64,000 bases of DNA. It comes from Leptospira adleri (GTDB taxonomy: Bacteria; Spirochaetota; Leptospiria; Leptospirales; Leptospiraceae). The stretch covers positions 62,001-126,000 of the forward strand of contig NZ_NPDU01000002.1 of assembly GCF_002811985.1 (NCBI RefSeq). Reading direction: 5' to 3'. The position numbers and the translations under genes are program-made. The notes beneath the pieces are model-generated. The model saw only the letters and a program-made list of their open reading frames with translations. It was not told the DNA's origin and searched no databases. The stretch's first letter is position 1; every line of letters starts with the position of its first letter. Positions 1 to 10,850 of the stretch are shown piece by piece.

Positions 1-827
1 CCCGCCGCGATCCGAATTTCAGAGTCGGGATTTACCAAACGGAAAAGACAAAGAATTCTTACGCAAAGTTCCGGAGTCAGCACGCTCGGATTTTTGATCG
101 CGTGACCTTTGACTGGAATGAAAAAATTTACCGGTATCGAAATCACGCGAAACGTTTTGAGTTCAAAGGCGACATCCACGATGTCGCGCAGAGTCTCTCC
201 CATTCCTACGATCACGCCGCTGCACATTCCGATTCCTGCTTTTGATACGGAACCTAGGGTTTCCGCTCTCTGCGCGTAAGTATGAGTGTCGCAGATTTCC
301 GGATAATGATTTTGAGAAGTATTTAGATTGTGGTTGTAACGATCGAGCCCGGCCGCTTTTAAAAGTTGAGCCTTGTCTTCGTCCAAAAGTCCCGCTGAAA
401 GACAAACCTTCAGACCTAATTCGTCCGTAATTCTGCGGATTGTGGAAGCCAGTTTTTCTGTCGTAGGGCGATTCGGCCCGGTGCCCGAGGTCACCATACA
501 AAATCGATACGCCCCATTCTCCTTTGCCTTCACCGCATCTTCGTAGATTTCGGTTTCGGATTTCATCGGATATTCCTGCACTCCCGAGTTTGCGTTCTTT
601 CTTTGTGCGCAATAGCCACAGTCTTCGGGACAATGACCGTTTTTGATATTATCTAAGATATGAATTCGAACCTTGTTTCCGTAATAACGATTTCTTTCTT
701 GAAAGGCCCGGTCCAGACAGTTTGTAAGCGGAAGAGTTCCATCGAGAATTTCCAGAGCCTCTTCTTTTGTGATTACGCTTGGAACTTCGGAGAATATTTT
801 TTCGACAGTATTGAGTGTTGCAGACAT
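1..827 (-). CDS. bioB: Biotin synthase, 3' end outside the window
   Basis: Radical SAM enzyme that inserts sulfur into dethiobiotin, the last step of biotin synthesis. The minus-strand reading frame opens at the ATG at 827-825 and runs without a stop to base 1, giving about 275 residues; the family is usually 320-350 residues, so the last 50-70 lie outside. The protein carries the SAM [4Fe-4S] motif CPEDCGYC at residues 66-73 (Cys66, Cys70, Cys73), followed by AQRKN. A later [11 protein letters not shown] segment fits the family. It is 40 bp downstream of bioA and is the fourth gene of bioF-bioD-bioA-bioB, so the window holds the whole late pathway. Identity is secure; only the C-terminus is missing. 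Confidence 0.96.
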   Translation of the reverse strand, partial: MSATLNTVEKIFSEVPSVITKEEALEILDGTLPLTNCLDRAFQERNRYYGNKVRIHILDNIKNGHCPEDCGYCAQRKNANSGVQEYPMKSETEIYEDAVKAKENGAYRFCMVTSGTGPNRPTTEKLASTIRRITDELGLKVCLSAGLLDEDKAQLLKAAGLDRYNHNLNTSQNHYPEICDTHTYAQRAETLGSVSKAGIGMCSGVIVGMGETLRDIVDVAFELKTFRVISIPVNFFIPVKGHAIKNPSVLTPELCVRILCLFRLVNPDSEIRIAA

Positions 828-867
828 TCTTCAGACAGGTTCGAGGGTGGGAGTTTTCTTGAAAAGT

Positions 868-2169
868 CTATTTCCCTGAATAAATTTCCGCCAATGTCTC
901 ACGGATCGCTTTGAAAATCTTTTCCAAGGAAACGTCGGATATCACATAAGGAGGAGTTATGTAAATCACGTTTCCGAGAGGTCTGAGAAGAACCCCCTTC
1001 TCTAAAAACTTCTTCTTAAGAATTTTGTTTCCCGGATAAGTGTAGCCGTTCTCTGCGCCGGCCTCCAATTCTAAAACCGCAACGGCTCCCATCACTCGAA
1101 GATCTCGAATCAGCTCGGGGAATTCTTTCCCTATTTTTTCCAATCCTTCTTTCAGTTTTATTTCTAAGCGAGAGACTTGTTCGAGACGTCGTTCTTCCAA
1201 CATCAGTTTTATGGAAGCGATCGCGGCGGCGCAAGCCACCGGATTTCCAGTCATGGTATGTCCGTGATAAAACGCCTTATCCGATTCCGGTCTTACAAAG
1301 GCGGAATGAATCTTTTCGGAAGCCAGAGTCACCGCGATTGCAGCCGCTCCGCCGCTCAGTCCCTTCGCCGTCGCAATCAAATCGGGTTTGATCTTTGCCC
1401 TTTGATATGCAAAGAAGAATCCGGTTCTTCCGAAACCCGTAAAGACCTCGTCGACTAAAAGAAGGGCTCCGTACTTTTGAGATATTTGTTCAAGACGTTC
1501 TAGGACTTCTTCTTTGTAAAAGATCATTCCCCCGGAGCCGAGGATCAAAGGTTCGATGACGATTCCCGCAATCTGTTTCGGATTCCTTTCAAAGAACGTC
1601 TCGATCGCGTCCACACATTCCGTTTTGCAAGAATCCGGCTTTTTTCCCGCCGGACAAAAGCTGCAATTCGGACTTTCAAATTCCTGGGTGGGAAAAAGTA
1701 GTCCCGCGAAAACCCGATTGAAGACGGAATCTCCCCCCACGCTCATCGTTCCGATCGTATCTCCGTGATAAGAAGCATTCCATTTTATGAATACGTTTCG
1801 CTCGGATTCTCCGCAATTTTGAAAATACTGATACGCGAGTTTGATCATGATCTCGACCGCGGTCGATCCGTTATCGGAATAAAGCACCTTCCGAAACAAT
1901 CCTTCCGTCACTTTAAGAAGTTCGCTTGCAAGATTTTCCGCAGGATCATGCGTAAAACCCGCGAGCAAAACGTGATCCAGTCGATCGAGCTGGTCTTTCA
2001 TAGCCTGAATGATTTTTGGATGATTGTGTCCGTGGATGCTGACCCACCAAGAGGAAATCGCGTCGATATAAGAATTTCCAGCCTCGTCGTAAAGAAATTC
2101 TTTTTCGGCACTTACGATTTTGAGCGGTTGTTCCGGTTCATACTGAAGCGTAAACGGATGCCAAATCAT
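868..2169 (-). CDS. bioA: Adenosylmethionine--8-amino-7-oxononanoate aminotransferase
   Basis: PLP enzyme that converts 8-amino-7-oxononanoate (KAPA) to 7,8-diaminopelargonate with SAM as amino donor. The 433 residues match family length. The N-terminus WHPFTLQ is typical of Bio[12 protein letters not shown] lies at 240-250, and the PLP-binding lysine is Lys269 in TAKGLSGG. The start ATG overlaps the bioD stop by four bases, so translation is probably coupled. Residues 169-185 hold four cysteines (Cys169, Cys172, Cys181, Cys185) in a CxxC-x8-CxxxC spacing that E. coli BioA lacks; I recall such a segment from other BioA homologues, and it could bind a metal, but that is inference. Confidence 0.96.
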   Translation of the reverse strand: MIWHPFTLQYEPEQPLKIVSAEKEFLYDEAGNSYIDAISSWWVSIHGHNHPKIIQAMKDQLDRLDHVLLAGFTHDPAENLASELLKVTEGLFRKVLYSDNGSTAVEIMIKLAYQYFQNCGESERNVFIKWNASYHGDTIGTMSVGGDSVFNRVFAGLLFPTQEFESPNCSFCPAGKKPDSCKTECVDAIETFFERNPKQIAGIVIEPLILGSGGMIFYKEEVLERLEQISQKYGALLLVDEVFTGFGRTGFFFAYQRAKIKPDLIATAKGLSGGAAAIAVTLASEKIHSAFVRPESDKAFYHGHTMTGNPVACAAAIASIKLMLEERRLEQVSRLEIKLKEGLEKIGKEFPELIRDLRVMGAVAVLELEAGAENGYTYPGNKILKKKFLEKGVLLRPLGNVIYITPPYVISDVSLEKIFKAIRETLAEIYSGK

Positions 2170-2831
2170 TGAATCGCGTCCCTCAAAGTAAAGTCAGGGT
2201 CAAATTTTCGAGAACATTCTTCCTGAAATTGTTCCCGACTCATTCTCTCTTTGGAGTTTAAAAAGAAAAAACCCAAAGACGGAACACCGCTCCATTCTAT
2301 AATCGTTCTCATATTGTCCTCCGTCGTTTTATCGGGGATTCCTATAAAATAAACTCCTTTGAGATCGATCTTTCTACTCTGAATCGCTTCCAAAGAAAGC
2401 AGGGTTTGATTGATCGCCCCCAAAGATACGGGCGCGGTCAGGATCAAAGGAATTTCCGATTGTCGAATGAGATCGATCGTGAGCGTCTTTCGAGTCAAAG
2501 GAACCATCAGTCCCCCGGCGCCTTCCACAACGATGTTCTCTTCTCGAATGCTAAAAAGATGTCTCGCCAATTCATCCGCGTCGATTTCGGTTCCTTCCAA
2601 CTCGGCCGCATAGTGGGGAGAACCCGCAAAACGAAAGGAATAATAATTTTTTAGAAACCGGCTTCCCTCCAAACCGCTGAGTTCCATCGCAGAAGACCGA
2701 TCGCTGTCGTCCCCGGTTTGAATCGGTTTGAAATATTTGAGTCCGAGAGATTCTCCGTATTTCGCAAGAATCAAAGAACTCAAGAGAGTTTTTCCGACGT
2801 CGGTTCCGGTTGCTGAAATAAAAACGGACAT
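2166..2831 (-). CDS. bioD: ATP-dependent dethiobiotin synthetase
   Basis: Closes the ureido ring of dethiobiotin from diaminopelargonate, CO2 and ATP in the cytoplasm. The 221 residues match the family. The P-loop is near the N-terminus (GTDVGKT, residues 9-15), KPIQTG follows at about 36-41, and [10 protein letters not shown] at about 100-109 is the conserved switch segment. Its ATG overlaps the bioF stop by one base (TGATG) and its own stop overlaps the bioA start by four bases, so bioF, bioD and bioA form a tightly coupled operon. Confidence 0.95.
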   Translation of the reverse strand: MSVFISATGTDVGKTLLSSLILAKYGESLGLKYFKPIQTGDDSDRSSAMELSGLEGSRFLKNYYSFRFAGSPHYAAELEGTEIDADELARHLFSIREENIVVEGAGGLMVPLTRKTLTIDLIRQSEIPLILTAPVSLGAINQTLLSLEAIQSRKIDLKGVYFIGIPDKTTEDNMRTIIEWSGVPSLGFFFLNSKERMSREQFQEECSRKFDPDFTLRDAIQ

Positions 2832-3955
2832 CAGAAGACCGGCAAAAGTGAAATCAATTTATCTAATATAGAATCCGTCGTATCGGAATGAATACAAATT
2901 CTTAAACGAGGAACGGCTACTGTGGGAGGCCGAATCGCTTTTACGTAGAGTCCGTTCTCTCTGCAAAGTGCGGCCGCTTCTAAAACGCTTTCCTCCGACG
3001 GAAAAAGAATCGGAACGATCTGGGATTGAGAATTTGTCTTAGGATAATTTTTGGTTTGCATCAACTCGCGGAGCCGATCCGATTTTCGGAAAAGATTCTT
3101 TCTTTCCGCGTCCATCGTTTTCAGAAGCGAAATCGAGATCGGGATTGCGTGCGCGATCGCAGGCATAGGCGCTGTTGAAAAAATAAACGTCCTCATCTTG
3201 TTGATCAAAAATTCTCTTCCGATTTTAGAAGTCCCGATCCAAGCCCCTTCCAGTCCGAGCGCCTTTCCGCTCGTATACGTTATAAAATCCACTTCTTGAA
3301 TTTTTTCTTTTCCGAGGACTTGTGACGCTCTTCCACAGCCTTTGTCTCCGAAAACTCCGATCGAATGCGCGTCGTCTAAAACAAGAGTTGCTTCGTATTT
3401 ATTTTTTAAATAGACAAGATCTTCGATCGGCGCCAAATCTCCGTCCATACTGAAAACGGTTTCGGATACGATGACTTTTTCTCTTTTCCTGGATTTGCGG
3501 AGCGATTCTTCCAGATGATCCAAGTTTAGATGTTTGTAATACGTTTTTTCGGCACCGGAAAGACGAACCCCGTCCAAAATCGAAGCGTGATTGAGCCGAT
3601 CGGTGAAAATTTCTGTCTTCGCGTTCGCGATGCAGGAAAGAAGTCCGAGATTGGCGGCGTAACCGTTTGCGACAAACAAGGCGCTTTGTGTCCCGGTCCA
3701 TTCGGAGACTGCGTTTTCGGCTCGATCAAAACTTTCTCTGTGCCCGCTGACTAGACGAGAAGCGCCGGAACCGGCTCCGTAGAGATCCAGACCTTCTTTT
3801 AGGCCGGCGATCAGCTTCGGATGTTTTGTGAGCGAAAGATAATCGTTGGAAGAGAAATCGACCCCGAAAGGAACTTCCAGGGTGCGATACAGGAAATCCT
3901 TTTTTAAGGATTCCAGAACGCTCGAGGCCTTCTGAATGAATGCGGATGGATTCAG
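2831..3955 (-). CDS. bioF: 8-amino-7-oxononanoate synthase, start codon unresolved
   Basis: PLP enzyme that condenses pimeloyl thioester with alanine, the first step of the late biotin pathway. FSSNDYLSL and [12 protein letters not shown] lie upstream of [10 protein letters not shown]; further on are [10 protein letters not shown] and the lysine-bearing TSGKALG. Family homology clearly starts before the TTG at 3679, yet no in-frame ATG, GTG or TTG exists between that TTG and the upstream stop at 3997-3995. I place the start at the CTG at 3955, which has GAGAGG at 3971-3966, ten bases upstream, and gives 374 residues beginning (M)[13 protein letters not shown] at 3937 is another possibility. 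The gene lies 25 bp downstream of mdh on the same strand. Function is secure, the start is inference. Confidence 0.85.
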   Translation of the reverse strand: MNPSAFIQKASSVLESLKKDFLYRTLEVPFGVDFSSNDYLSLTKHPKLIAGLKEGLDLYGAGSGASRLVSGHRESFDRAENAVSEWTGTQSALFVANGYAANLGLLSCIANAKTEIFTDRLNHASILDGVRLSGAEKTYYKHLNLDHLEESLRKSRKREKVIVSETVFSMDGDLAPIEDLVYLKNKYEATLVLDDAHSIGVFGDKGCGRASQVLGKEKIQEVDFITYTSGKALGLEGAWIGTSKIGREFLINKMRTFIFSTAPMPAIAHAIPISISLLKTMDAERKNLFRKSDRLRELMQTKNYPKTNSQSQIVPILFPSEESVLEAAALCRENGLYVKAIRPPTVAVPRLRICIHSDTTDSILDKLISLLPVF

Positions 3956-3980
3956 ATTCTGAAAGCCTCTCGACTGAAGT

Positions 3981-4961
<981 letters not shown>

Positions 4962-4988
4962 ATTTGGCCGACTCCTAAGTTTTTAATT

Positions 4989-6035
4989 TTAATTTTTAAG
5001 TTCTTGATCGATCACTTTGGTAAACGCTTCCAGAGGCTGAGCGCCTTCCACCATAATTCCGTTGATAAAGAATGCGGGGGTTCCGCTGACTCCGTATTTC
5101 TCGCCTTCCGCCATATCCGCTTCCACTTCTTTTCGAACCGCCGCGTCGTTTACACACTGACTGAATGCCTTCATATCCAGACCTGTGGTTCTTGCAAGAT
5201 CCAAAACGCGTTCTTTGGGAAGATTACCGGAATTTTGAAAGAGGACGTTGAAGAATTCCCAGTATTTCCCTTGAGGAGCGGAGCAGTTCGCGGCGATATG
5301 AGCAAACATAGCGTTCGGGTGAAAAGACAGAGGATAGTCCCTAAAGACCCAGCGAATTTGATCCTTATACTTTGCGCGGAGTTGAGAATTCACGTCCTGA
5401 CTTCTTTTGCAATAAGGACATTCAAAATCCGAAAATTCGATGATAGTAACTTTTGCTTTTTCCGGACCGAGGGAAGGATTGTTTCCGGCAAGAATCGAAT
5501 CGTCTCTCATCGCAGGAAGTTCTTTTACCTTTACGGAAATTTTATACTGATTGCGAAGTTCTCCAAAGATAGAATTGCGAGCCTCTTCCTTTTTTTGAGA
5601 AAGCAGATGATTTTGGATTTCGGCTTTCACCGCTTCAAACGACTTTCCTTTGAGCGCAGGCGAATTCTTATATTGCTCGTAGATTTCTCGCATTTCCGCA
5701 AGAGTCGGTTCTTGGACCGCAGGTTCCATCAGATCCTTTTCGGAAACGTTACGCTCCTTTGCTGCCAAGGCCACGACCTTTTTGCTCGCGAATTCGGAAA
5801 GAACACGATACAAACGATCGTTGGTCTCGGAATGAAATTTCCGAGCCAGTTTCGGATTTTCTTTTTCCACGTCTTTGATGGTATAATTCTTACCGTTGAT
5901 TTCGGCTACTCCGTCAGGGGAGAAATAGGAAACGATCAGAGGAGAAGTGACTGCTATGTAGAGTAAAAAAAGGCCGGTAATCGTAAGAAGCGGTCTTGAT
6001 TCCTTTGTTTTGAGTTTGGCAATTATGTCTTGCAT
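4989..6035 (-). CDS. Membrane-anchored DsbA-like thioredoxin-fold protein
   Basis: Likely periplasmic thiol-disulfide oxidoreductase. I start at the ATG at 6035, preceded by GGGGGA about ten bases upstream; a TTG at 6065 would add ten residues without a visible ribosome site. The 348-residue product has a membrane anchor at about residues 18-38 (LLTITGLFLLYIAV), then a region of about 130 residues that resembles the helical chaperone part of SurA/PpiC-type proteins, then a DSBA-like thioredoxin domain with the active site CPYC at about 209-212 and a cis-Pro loop GVSGTPAFFING. Family names for such proteins include Thioredoxin_4 and DsbA/BdbD-like. The partner that reoxidises it is not visible here. 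It is first in a minus-strand run with mdh and the biotin genes. Confidence 0.85.
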   Translation of the reverse strand: MQDIIAKLKTKESRPLLTITGLFLLYIAVTSPLIVSYFSPDGVAEINGKNYTIKDVEKENPKLARKFHSETNDRLYRVLSEFASKKVVALAAKERNVSEKDLMEPAVQEPTLAEMREIYEQYKNSPALKGKSFEAVKAEIQNHLLSQKKEEARNSIFGELRNQYKISVKVKELPAMRDDSILAGNNPSLGPEKAKVTIIEFSDFECPYCKRSQDVNSQLRAKYKDQIRWVFRDYPLSFHPNAMFAHIAANCSAPQGKYWEFFNVLFQNSGNLPKERVLDLARTTGLDMKAFSQCVNDAAVRKEVEADMAEGEKYGVSGTPAFFINGIMVEGAQPLEAFTKVIDQELKN

Positions 6036-6319
6036 GGAAATATTTCCCCCGATGGCCTCGTACAATCGAGACTTGGTTTCCCTACTAGCCAGGTTAGAAA
6101 CCTCGGGTAAGCTGGCAAACGATAAATTCGAAGGGTATTTCAGAGGGCCTTGAAATCCAATCCGAACCGTTCGAACCCCGTCGTTTCGACCAAAATTAAA
6201 GGAGAAAGGAAATTTTTTTGAAAAAACCCTAAAGTGAATCCCCTATTACCGATATTGAACATAGAGACTGTCTCCTTCCCGTAACAGCAGACAAAAGAAT
6301 CGAAAGGAGGTGCGGGTTT

Positions 6320-6637
6320 ATGACTGTAACCGGATTGACGATCCCAACTTTTTCGTTTTCCTGGCCCCAGCCTGTAAAAGAAGCAAACCAAGAAAACACA
6401 GGGACAAACACAAACACTCAAGAAAAAGAATCGGTTTCCGCAGCTTTTCCCCCATCAAAAGCGGAGAAGAACGAAATCAAACCCGAGGAACTCGTAATGA
6501 AACCTTCTCCGGTTTCCTTTGAAGAAAGAATGAACCAGGTGATCAGCCCGGAGCAAATGAAAAATCTGCTTTCGATGATGGTTCGCTCCAGAATGAGCGA
6601 CGATTCATCGGTTCACAAAATTGACGTAAGACGATAG
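6320..6637 (+). CDS. Small protein of unknown function
   Basis: A 105-residue protein that I do not recognise. The ATG is preceded by a strong ribosome-binding site, AAAGGAGGTG at 6302-6311, which supports this start. The first 60 residues are low in complexity and rich in Thr, Asn, Glu and Pro, and look disordered. The last 40 (FEERMNQVISPEQMKNLLSMM and on) are probably helical. No signal peptide or membrane segment is apparent. It ends seven bases before the next gene, so the two are probably co-transcribed. Confidence 0.7.
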   Translation: MTVTGLTIPTFSFSWPQPVKEANQENTGTNTNTQEKESVSAAFPPSKAEKNEIKPEELVMKPSPVSFEERMNQVISPEQMKNLLSMMVRSRMSDDSSVHKIDVRR

Positions 6638-6644
6638 AGGGATT

Positions 6645-7298
6645 TTGTTTTTTACTCTCGGACTCATCTACACCGTAGGTTTAGACATTCTTTTGATACT
6701 CGTCGGTCTGGCGGCCTTCGCCGGACTTGCCTTCTTATTCTTTCAAGAAATCATTTACCCCGCTCTGAAAAAACAAAACGCGGGAGCCGGAACTCCTCCG
6801 GAAGAAGGCGATCGCTTCGTACTCGTCGTTTCTGAAAGTCAGAGAAATGTTCGTTTCAGCGTAGGACAAAAATCGGGAGACATCCGTACCTTCTGTAACG
6901 CGATCTCCGACGATCATATCGTTTTCAATTTCAAGAAAGCGAAAGAATCCGAAGACTATGAGATTCAGATCATGAGAAACGCACCCGTACTTTTCAAACC
7001 GCCCGCGATGCCGACCTTTTCCAGAATGGACTCAACCGAAAAGTTGGATAGTTACGAAGTGATCGGTAAAAAAGCGGATTTTAGGATTTCGGACAAGGTC
7101 AACAAGGAAAGGATGACTCAGTATTTTGAAATCAGTCTTTCTTCGGAATTTTTCATCAACAACTTCGGTAAGGAAAGAATGAGATTTATCTTTACGGTAT
7201 CCAGAATCCATCCGGGATTAAACAGAAGAACCCCGATCAAAAAAGGATTGTATACGTTCGGAAAAGAAGAAAGAGCAGGCGGAGACGAAGAAGAATAA
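6645..7298 (+). CDS. Single-pass membrane protein of unknown function
   Basis: A 217-residue protein starting at a TTG at 6645, just after AGAGGG. Residues 1-35 form one long hydrophobic segment ending at FFQEIIYP, so the N-terminus is probably a membrane anchor. The remainder is a soluble domain with alternating strands, beginning at about residue 55 (RFVLVVSES). The tail is acidic (GGDEEE). The C-terminal half loosely resembles a PilZ-like barrel, but I see no RxxxR plus DxSxxG signature, so c-di-GMP binding is not supported. It follows the 105-residue gene by seven bases and ends two bases before the convergent thrB. Confidence 0.7.
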   Translation: MFFTLGLIYTVGLDILLILVGLAAFAGLAFLFFQEIIYPALKKQNAGAGTPPEEGDRFVLVVSESQRNVRFSVGQKSGDIRTFCNAISDDHIVFNFKKAKESEDYEIQIMRNAPVLFKPPAMPTFSRMDSTEKLDSYEVIGKKADFRISDKVNKERMTQYFEISLSSEFFINNFGKERMRFIFTVSRIHPGLNRRTPIKKGLYTFGKEERAGGDEEE

Positions 7299-7300
7299 GT

Positions 7301-8266
7301 TTAAGAAATCTTAATATTCTTTTCGGATTCCGAAATTCCGTCCTCTTCCACTTTTAAGGAAAGAATCTGACAACCGAAATGAGTTCGGTCGCTAAACCCG
7401 GCGACCTTTTCCTTCAAAATCTGCTCCACTCTCGCCGCCTTTTTACGCTCGCAAAAAAGAAGCACGGACGGTCCGCTTCCGGAAAGCGAATATCCGATCA
7501 GATTCTTCTTAATCTGATCCAAAAGCGGATTGAGTTCGAACTCGGAATGCATCCGATACGGAGTGTGAACACGATCCTCCAGCGCCAACTTTAACAATTC
7601 CAGATTGCCCGAGTCCAAAAATTCCATCCAAGTGGCGACCCGGCTCATATTAAAAATCACGTCTTCCGTGGAATAAGCGCTCGGAAGAGTTTTACGGGAA
7701 AGATGCGTGGAAGTTTCCAAATCGGGAACGAGCAGGAAACAACGGACACGTTTTGGAAACTTCTTTTTTACAAACTCGAGTCGAGTTCCGTTAAAATATG
7801 CGAACACAAATCCGCCTAAGTAAGCGGGAATCGTATTGTCCGGATGTCCCTCGATCTGAGCGAGATGAAACAGAAATTCATTTTCCTTCGGAAGGGGAAT
7901 CTGCCGATAGAAATGTTTGTGCGCAAATCTCGCAGCGCAAACTCCGGCGACCGCCGCGCTCGCGCTCGAACCCAAGCCCCCTTTCATCGGAAGATTCAGG
8001 TCCATCACCAAAGAATACGGGATCAACTTTTGCCCCGAAAGAAACTTCTGAAAGTAAGAACGATAAGAGGAAATGACAAGGTCTTCGTCCGGAGCAAAGG
8101 GAAGAACGTCCAATCCCTTCACGGATACGTGAAATTCTCCATCGGGAAAAAAACGGAATTGGAAGCGATTGTAGATTCGAAACGCAAGCCCAAAAAGGTC
8201 AAAGCCCGGCCCTAAATTCGCCGAGGTTCCCGGAACGGTGATGGAATATTGACGGATCGATGTCAT
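7301..8266 (-). CDS. thrB: Homoserine kinase
   Basis: GHMP-family kinase that phosphorylates homoserine on the way to threonine. The 321 residues begin with SITVPGTSANLGPGFDLFG, the GHMP motif 1; the ATP-binding motif GGLGSSASAAV is at about 95-105, and motif 3 (YSLSGSGPSVLLF) lies near the C-terminus. The length is typical for the bacterial enzyme. It converges with the preceding plus-strand gene and faces a 320 bp spacer upstream, so it is probably transcribed alone. No thrA or thrC is in the window. Confidence 0.93.
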   Translation of the reverse strand: MTSIRQYSITVPGTSANLGPGFDLFGLAFRIYNRFQFRFFPDGEFHVSVKGLDVLPFAPDEDLVISSYRSYFQKFLSGQKLIPYSLVMDLNLPMKGGLGSSASAAVAGVCAARFAHKHFYRQIPLPKENEFLFHLAQIEGHPDNTIPAYLGGFVFAYFNGTRLEFVKKKFPKRVRCFLLVPDLETSTHLSRKTLPSAYSTEDVIFNMSRVATWMEFLDSGNLELLKLALEDRVHTPYRMHSEFELNPLLDQIKKNLIGYSLSGSGPSVLLFCERKKAARVEQILKEKVAGFSDRTHFGCQILSLKVEEDGISESEKNIKIS

Positions 8267-8587
8267 GTTTTGAAAATCATCGGATTCCGATTTTGAACCC
8301 GCTTTGTCGGATAAAATCTAAGCGAGGAAGAAACCGAATCGCAAAAATTACGACCACGATTTCTCTCCAAATCAAATCGTCATTTGCTTTTCCGTTTTAG
8401 AAATTCGGATTTTCGGACATTGATTTTTGAGAAAGAAGAGTTCACCAAATTCTATCTCAAACGCGCTTAAAGTCCGTTTTCTAGTATTTTTAGTAAAATC
8501 GTTTTTGTCGGAAAGAAGAAAGCCTATAAAAGAAATCTTTGCGAAAAAGAGTTTTCCCGATATAAGAAGAGTGAATTCTGCCTGATT
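8267..8587. other. Divergent intergenic region between thrB and the symporter
   Basis: This 321-base spacer holds no convincing gene. It is AT-rich and separates the starts of thrB (minus) and the symporter (plus), so it should carry both promoters. Upstream of the symporter, TTTGCG at 8538-8543 and GATATA at 8560-8565 could be a sigma-70 pair with a 16-base spacer. A minus-strand frame of about 73 codons overlaps the region but has no family resemblance or ribosome site and I reject it. Confidence 0.5.
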
Positions 8588-10063
8588 ATGCACTTTGGAA
8601 TCGCGGATCTAATTGTACTTTTATCATACGTCATTCTCGTTTTATTTTCCGGCTGGTTTACTTCTCGAAAGAAGGACAAAGATTCTTCTTCCTACTTTCT
8701 TGCGGGAAGAGAACTCTCCTGGATTCCTCTCAGTTTTTCAATCGTCGCGACGGAAACTTCGACACTCACGTTTCTGAATATTCCGGGACTCAGTTACTCC
8801 GGAAATCTCACCTTTCTCGGTTTGGGGTTGGGTTTTGTTTTAGGAAGAATTCTCGTGGCGCAACTTTTTATTCCTATGTATTATCAGTCCGGATTCATTT
8901 CGGTTTACGAATGGGTGGGAATCAAATACGGAAAAATTTCGCAAAAGACGGTAACTTACCTTTTCAAACTGACAAGAATCTTGGGAGACGGCGTGAGGAT
9001 GTATGCTTCCGCGATTCCTGTCGCGATCCTTCTTGAAGTCTTTCTCAAACAATACGGCGCGATCAACGTCGAAACTCTGCAGATTGAAATTCTGAGTTTA
9101 CTTCTGATTTCCGGAATTACGATTCTTTATACGGTTCAAGGCGGATTCCGTTCCGTGGTTTGGGTGGATTCGATCCAATTCGTAATCTATGTCGGGGGCG
9201 GAATTTTCGCCTTTGGCTATTTAGGATATCTTTTGACTCAAAATGGATTCAACTTTTCGAATCTATTCCAAGCTGCATCCGACGCCGGCAAGTTAAGAAT
9301 TTTTGAATGGACCGATTTTTCCTCCGCGTATTTTTTTCCAACGGCGATCTTAGGAGGAATTCTTCTTACCTTGGGAACTCACGGCGTAGACCAGATGTTT
9401 GTGCAAAGAGTTTTGGCTTGTAGATCCGAATCCGACGCGAAAAAGGCGATGATCTCCTCCGGAGTTTTTGTGTTCTTCCAGTTTGTTTTGTTTTTGAGCA
9501 TAGGAGTTTTGCTGTTTTTCTATTATTCGAGCCAAAACCTTCCGAAAGACAAAGTCTTTTCAAAATTTATTTTGGAAGAAGTACCTTCTCCGATCACCGG
9601 CTTTTTACTCGCGGCGATACTCGCCTCCGCGATGTCCACTCTTTCGAGTTCGATCAACTCGCTTTCACTTACGACCAAAGTGGATTTGGGAATTTCGAAA
9701 TTCGGTTCCGCAACGTTGAGCCTTTTTTGGGGATTGATTCTGCTGCTCAGTTCGCTTCTTCCGCTCTTTTTAACAACGGGAAAAACCGGCTTGGTGGAAT
9801 TGGGACTTTCGATCGCTTCCTACACGGTGGGTCCGATCATCGCGGTCTTTTTGACCGGAAGAATTTCAGCATTTTCTTATATGCAAGAATTGAAAGATAA
9901 CTACGCGGCAATTTCCATCGCTTCGACCCCGATCGCAACGTTGATCTTCGGAAAATGGACCGGTTTCGGGTTTACGTATTTGGTTCCGTTCGGAATCGGA
10001 ACCTGTCTTATATTCGGTTTTATTTTATTAAGAATTCAGAATCGTCTTTCTCTTCAAAAATAG
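8588..10063 (+). CDS. Sodium:solute symporter family transporter
   Basis: Inner-membrane secondary transporter of the SSS family (PF00474), which couples Na+ entry to uptake of sugars, amino acids or similar solutes. The 491 residues contain about 13 hydrophobic segments. Family features include the N-terminal helix followed by SSYFLAGREL, the ATETSTLTFLNIPG segment of TM2, and GTHGVDQMFVQRVLACRS in the middle, the last being characteristic of the SSS signature. SAMSTLSSSINSLS lies later in the core. The substrate cannot be deduced from sequence; neighbours do not help. The end overlaps the convergent esterase gene by 44 bases. Confidence 0.9.
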   Translation: MHFGIADLIVLLSYVILVLFSGWFTSRKKDKDSSSYFLAGRELSWIPLSFSIVATETSTLTFLNIPGLSYSGNLTFLGLGLGFVLGRILVAQLFIPMYYQSGFISVYEWVGIKYGKISQKTVTYLFKLTRILGDGVRMYASAIPVAILLEVFLKQYGAINVETLQIEILSLLLISGITILYTVQGGFRSVVWVDSIQFVIYVGGGIFAFGYLGYLLTQNGFNFSNLFQAASDAGKLRIFEWTDFSSAYFFPTAILGGILLTLGTHGVDQMFVQRVLACRSESDAKKAMISSGVFVFFQFVLFLSIGVLLFFYYSSQNLPKDKVFSKFILEEVPSPITGFLLAAILASAMSTLSSSINSLSLTTKVDLGISKFGSATLSLFWGLILLLSSLLPLFLTTGKTGLVELGLSIASYTVGPIIAVFLTGRISAFSYMQELKDNYAAISIASTPIATLIFGKWTGFGFTYLVPFGIGTCLIFGFILLRIQNRLSLQK

Positions 10064-10850
10064 ATTCTAAAATTCTTTTGTATTCGGACGCCTTTGTAAA
10101 ATGAATATAATGATCTCCATCCGGGACTCTATAGAATTTGGAATTCGGAAAGAATTTTTGCGCCGCGGGAATATCTTCTTCTAAGAAGTATTCAGAAGCG
10201 CCGCCGATAAGGAAATTCGTCTTCTTCAAATACGGACTTTCCGAATACTTACTGAAAAAATCCCGGAGCAAGCGAGGGGATTTTTCGATTCCTTCCACGT
10301 TCAGTTTCCATCTGTAACCGCCCGATTCCATTCTTTCCAAATTCATTTCCAAAAAATTCCGGATAAACGCATTAGGAAGAATTTTAGAAAGAGCCGCGTC
10401 TATTTCCTGTCTCGTTTTGAAATTGGAAACATCGGTCCGCAAACAAGCGAATTCAAGATCGTAGCGCAGAGGGTAGTCTTTCGGAACGATGTCTTGGATC
10501 AAAAGGAGAGAAGGAATTTCCGGATTCCGAAGCGCAAAACCCATCGAAACGAGTCCGCCCATGGAATGACCTAAAAAAACCGGATCAACGATTTTATTTT
10601 TACGAACCCAAACCTCGACGTCCTCGACCATCGAAGCAAGAGAATGTTCCATAACGTGAGGAGAATCGCCGTGATTGCGTAGATCGAGCAGATAAACGTC
10701 CGAATACCCGCTCAAAAAATCTCCCACCGTCGCCCAGTTCTTTGAAGAACCGAATAACCCGTGTAAGACCAAAATGGGTCCGCAAATCGGCTCCCGATAT
10801 TTTTCATTTCGGAAAGCGACTTTACGAAAGTTCAGATCTACTCCAGACAT
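10020..10850 (-). CDS. Alpha/beta-hydrolase, YbfF-like esterase
   Basis: A 276-residue alpha/beta-hydrolase. The oxyanion segment LHGLFGSSKNW is at about 29-39, the nucleophile elbow GHSMGG at about 94-99, and the catalytic histidine is in DGDHYIHF near the C-terminus. This set resembles E. coli YbfF, an acyl-CoA/short-chain esterase, and human ABHD11. The natural substrate is unknown. Its start overlaps the stop of the SH3-like gene by 13 bases and its 3' end overlaps the convergent symporter gene. Confidence 0.86.
   Translation of the reverse strand: MSGVDLNFRKVAFRNEKYREPICGPILVLHGLFGSSKNWATVGDFLSGYSDVYLLDLRNHGDSPHVMEHSLASMVEDVEVWVRKNKIVDPVFLGHSMGGLVSMGFALRNPEIPSLLLIQDIVPKDYPLRYDLEFACLRTDVSNFKTRQEIDAALSKILPNAFIRNFLEMNLERMESGGYRWKLNVEGIEKSPRLLRDFFSKYSESPYLKKTNFLIGGASEYFLEEDIPAAQKFFPNSKFYRVPDGDHYIHFTKASEYKRILESIFEEKDDSEFLIK

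Noticed and set aside
6075..6102. Hairpin GGTTTC/GAAACC as a regulatory element of the DsbA-like gene
   Set aside because: Six-base arms with a 16-base loop are expected by chance in a spacer of this length.
8372..8593. A 73-codon minus-strand frame before the symporter
   Set aside because: No ribosome site or family resemblance; it overlaps the symporter start and is better seen as a spacer.
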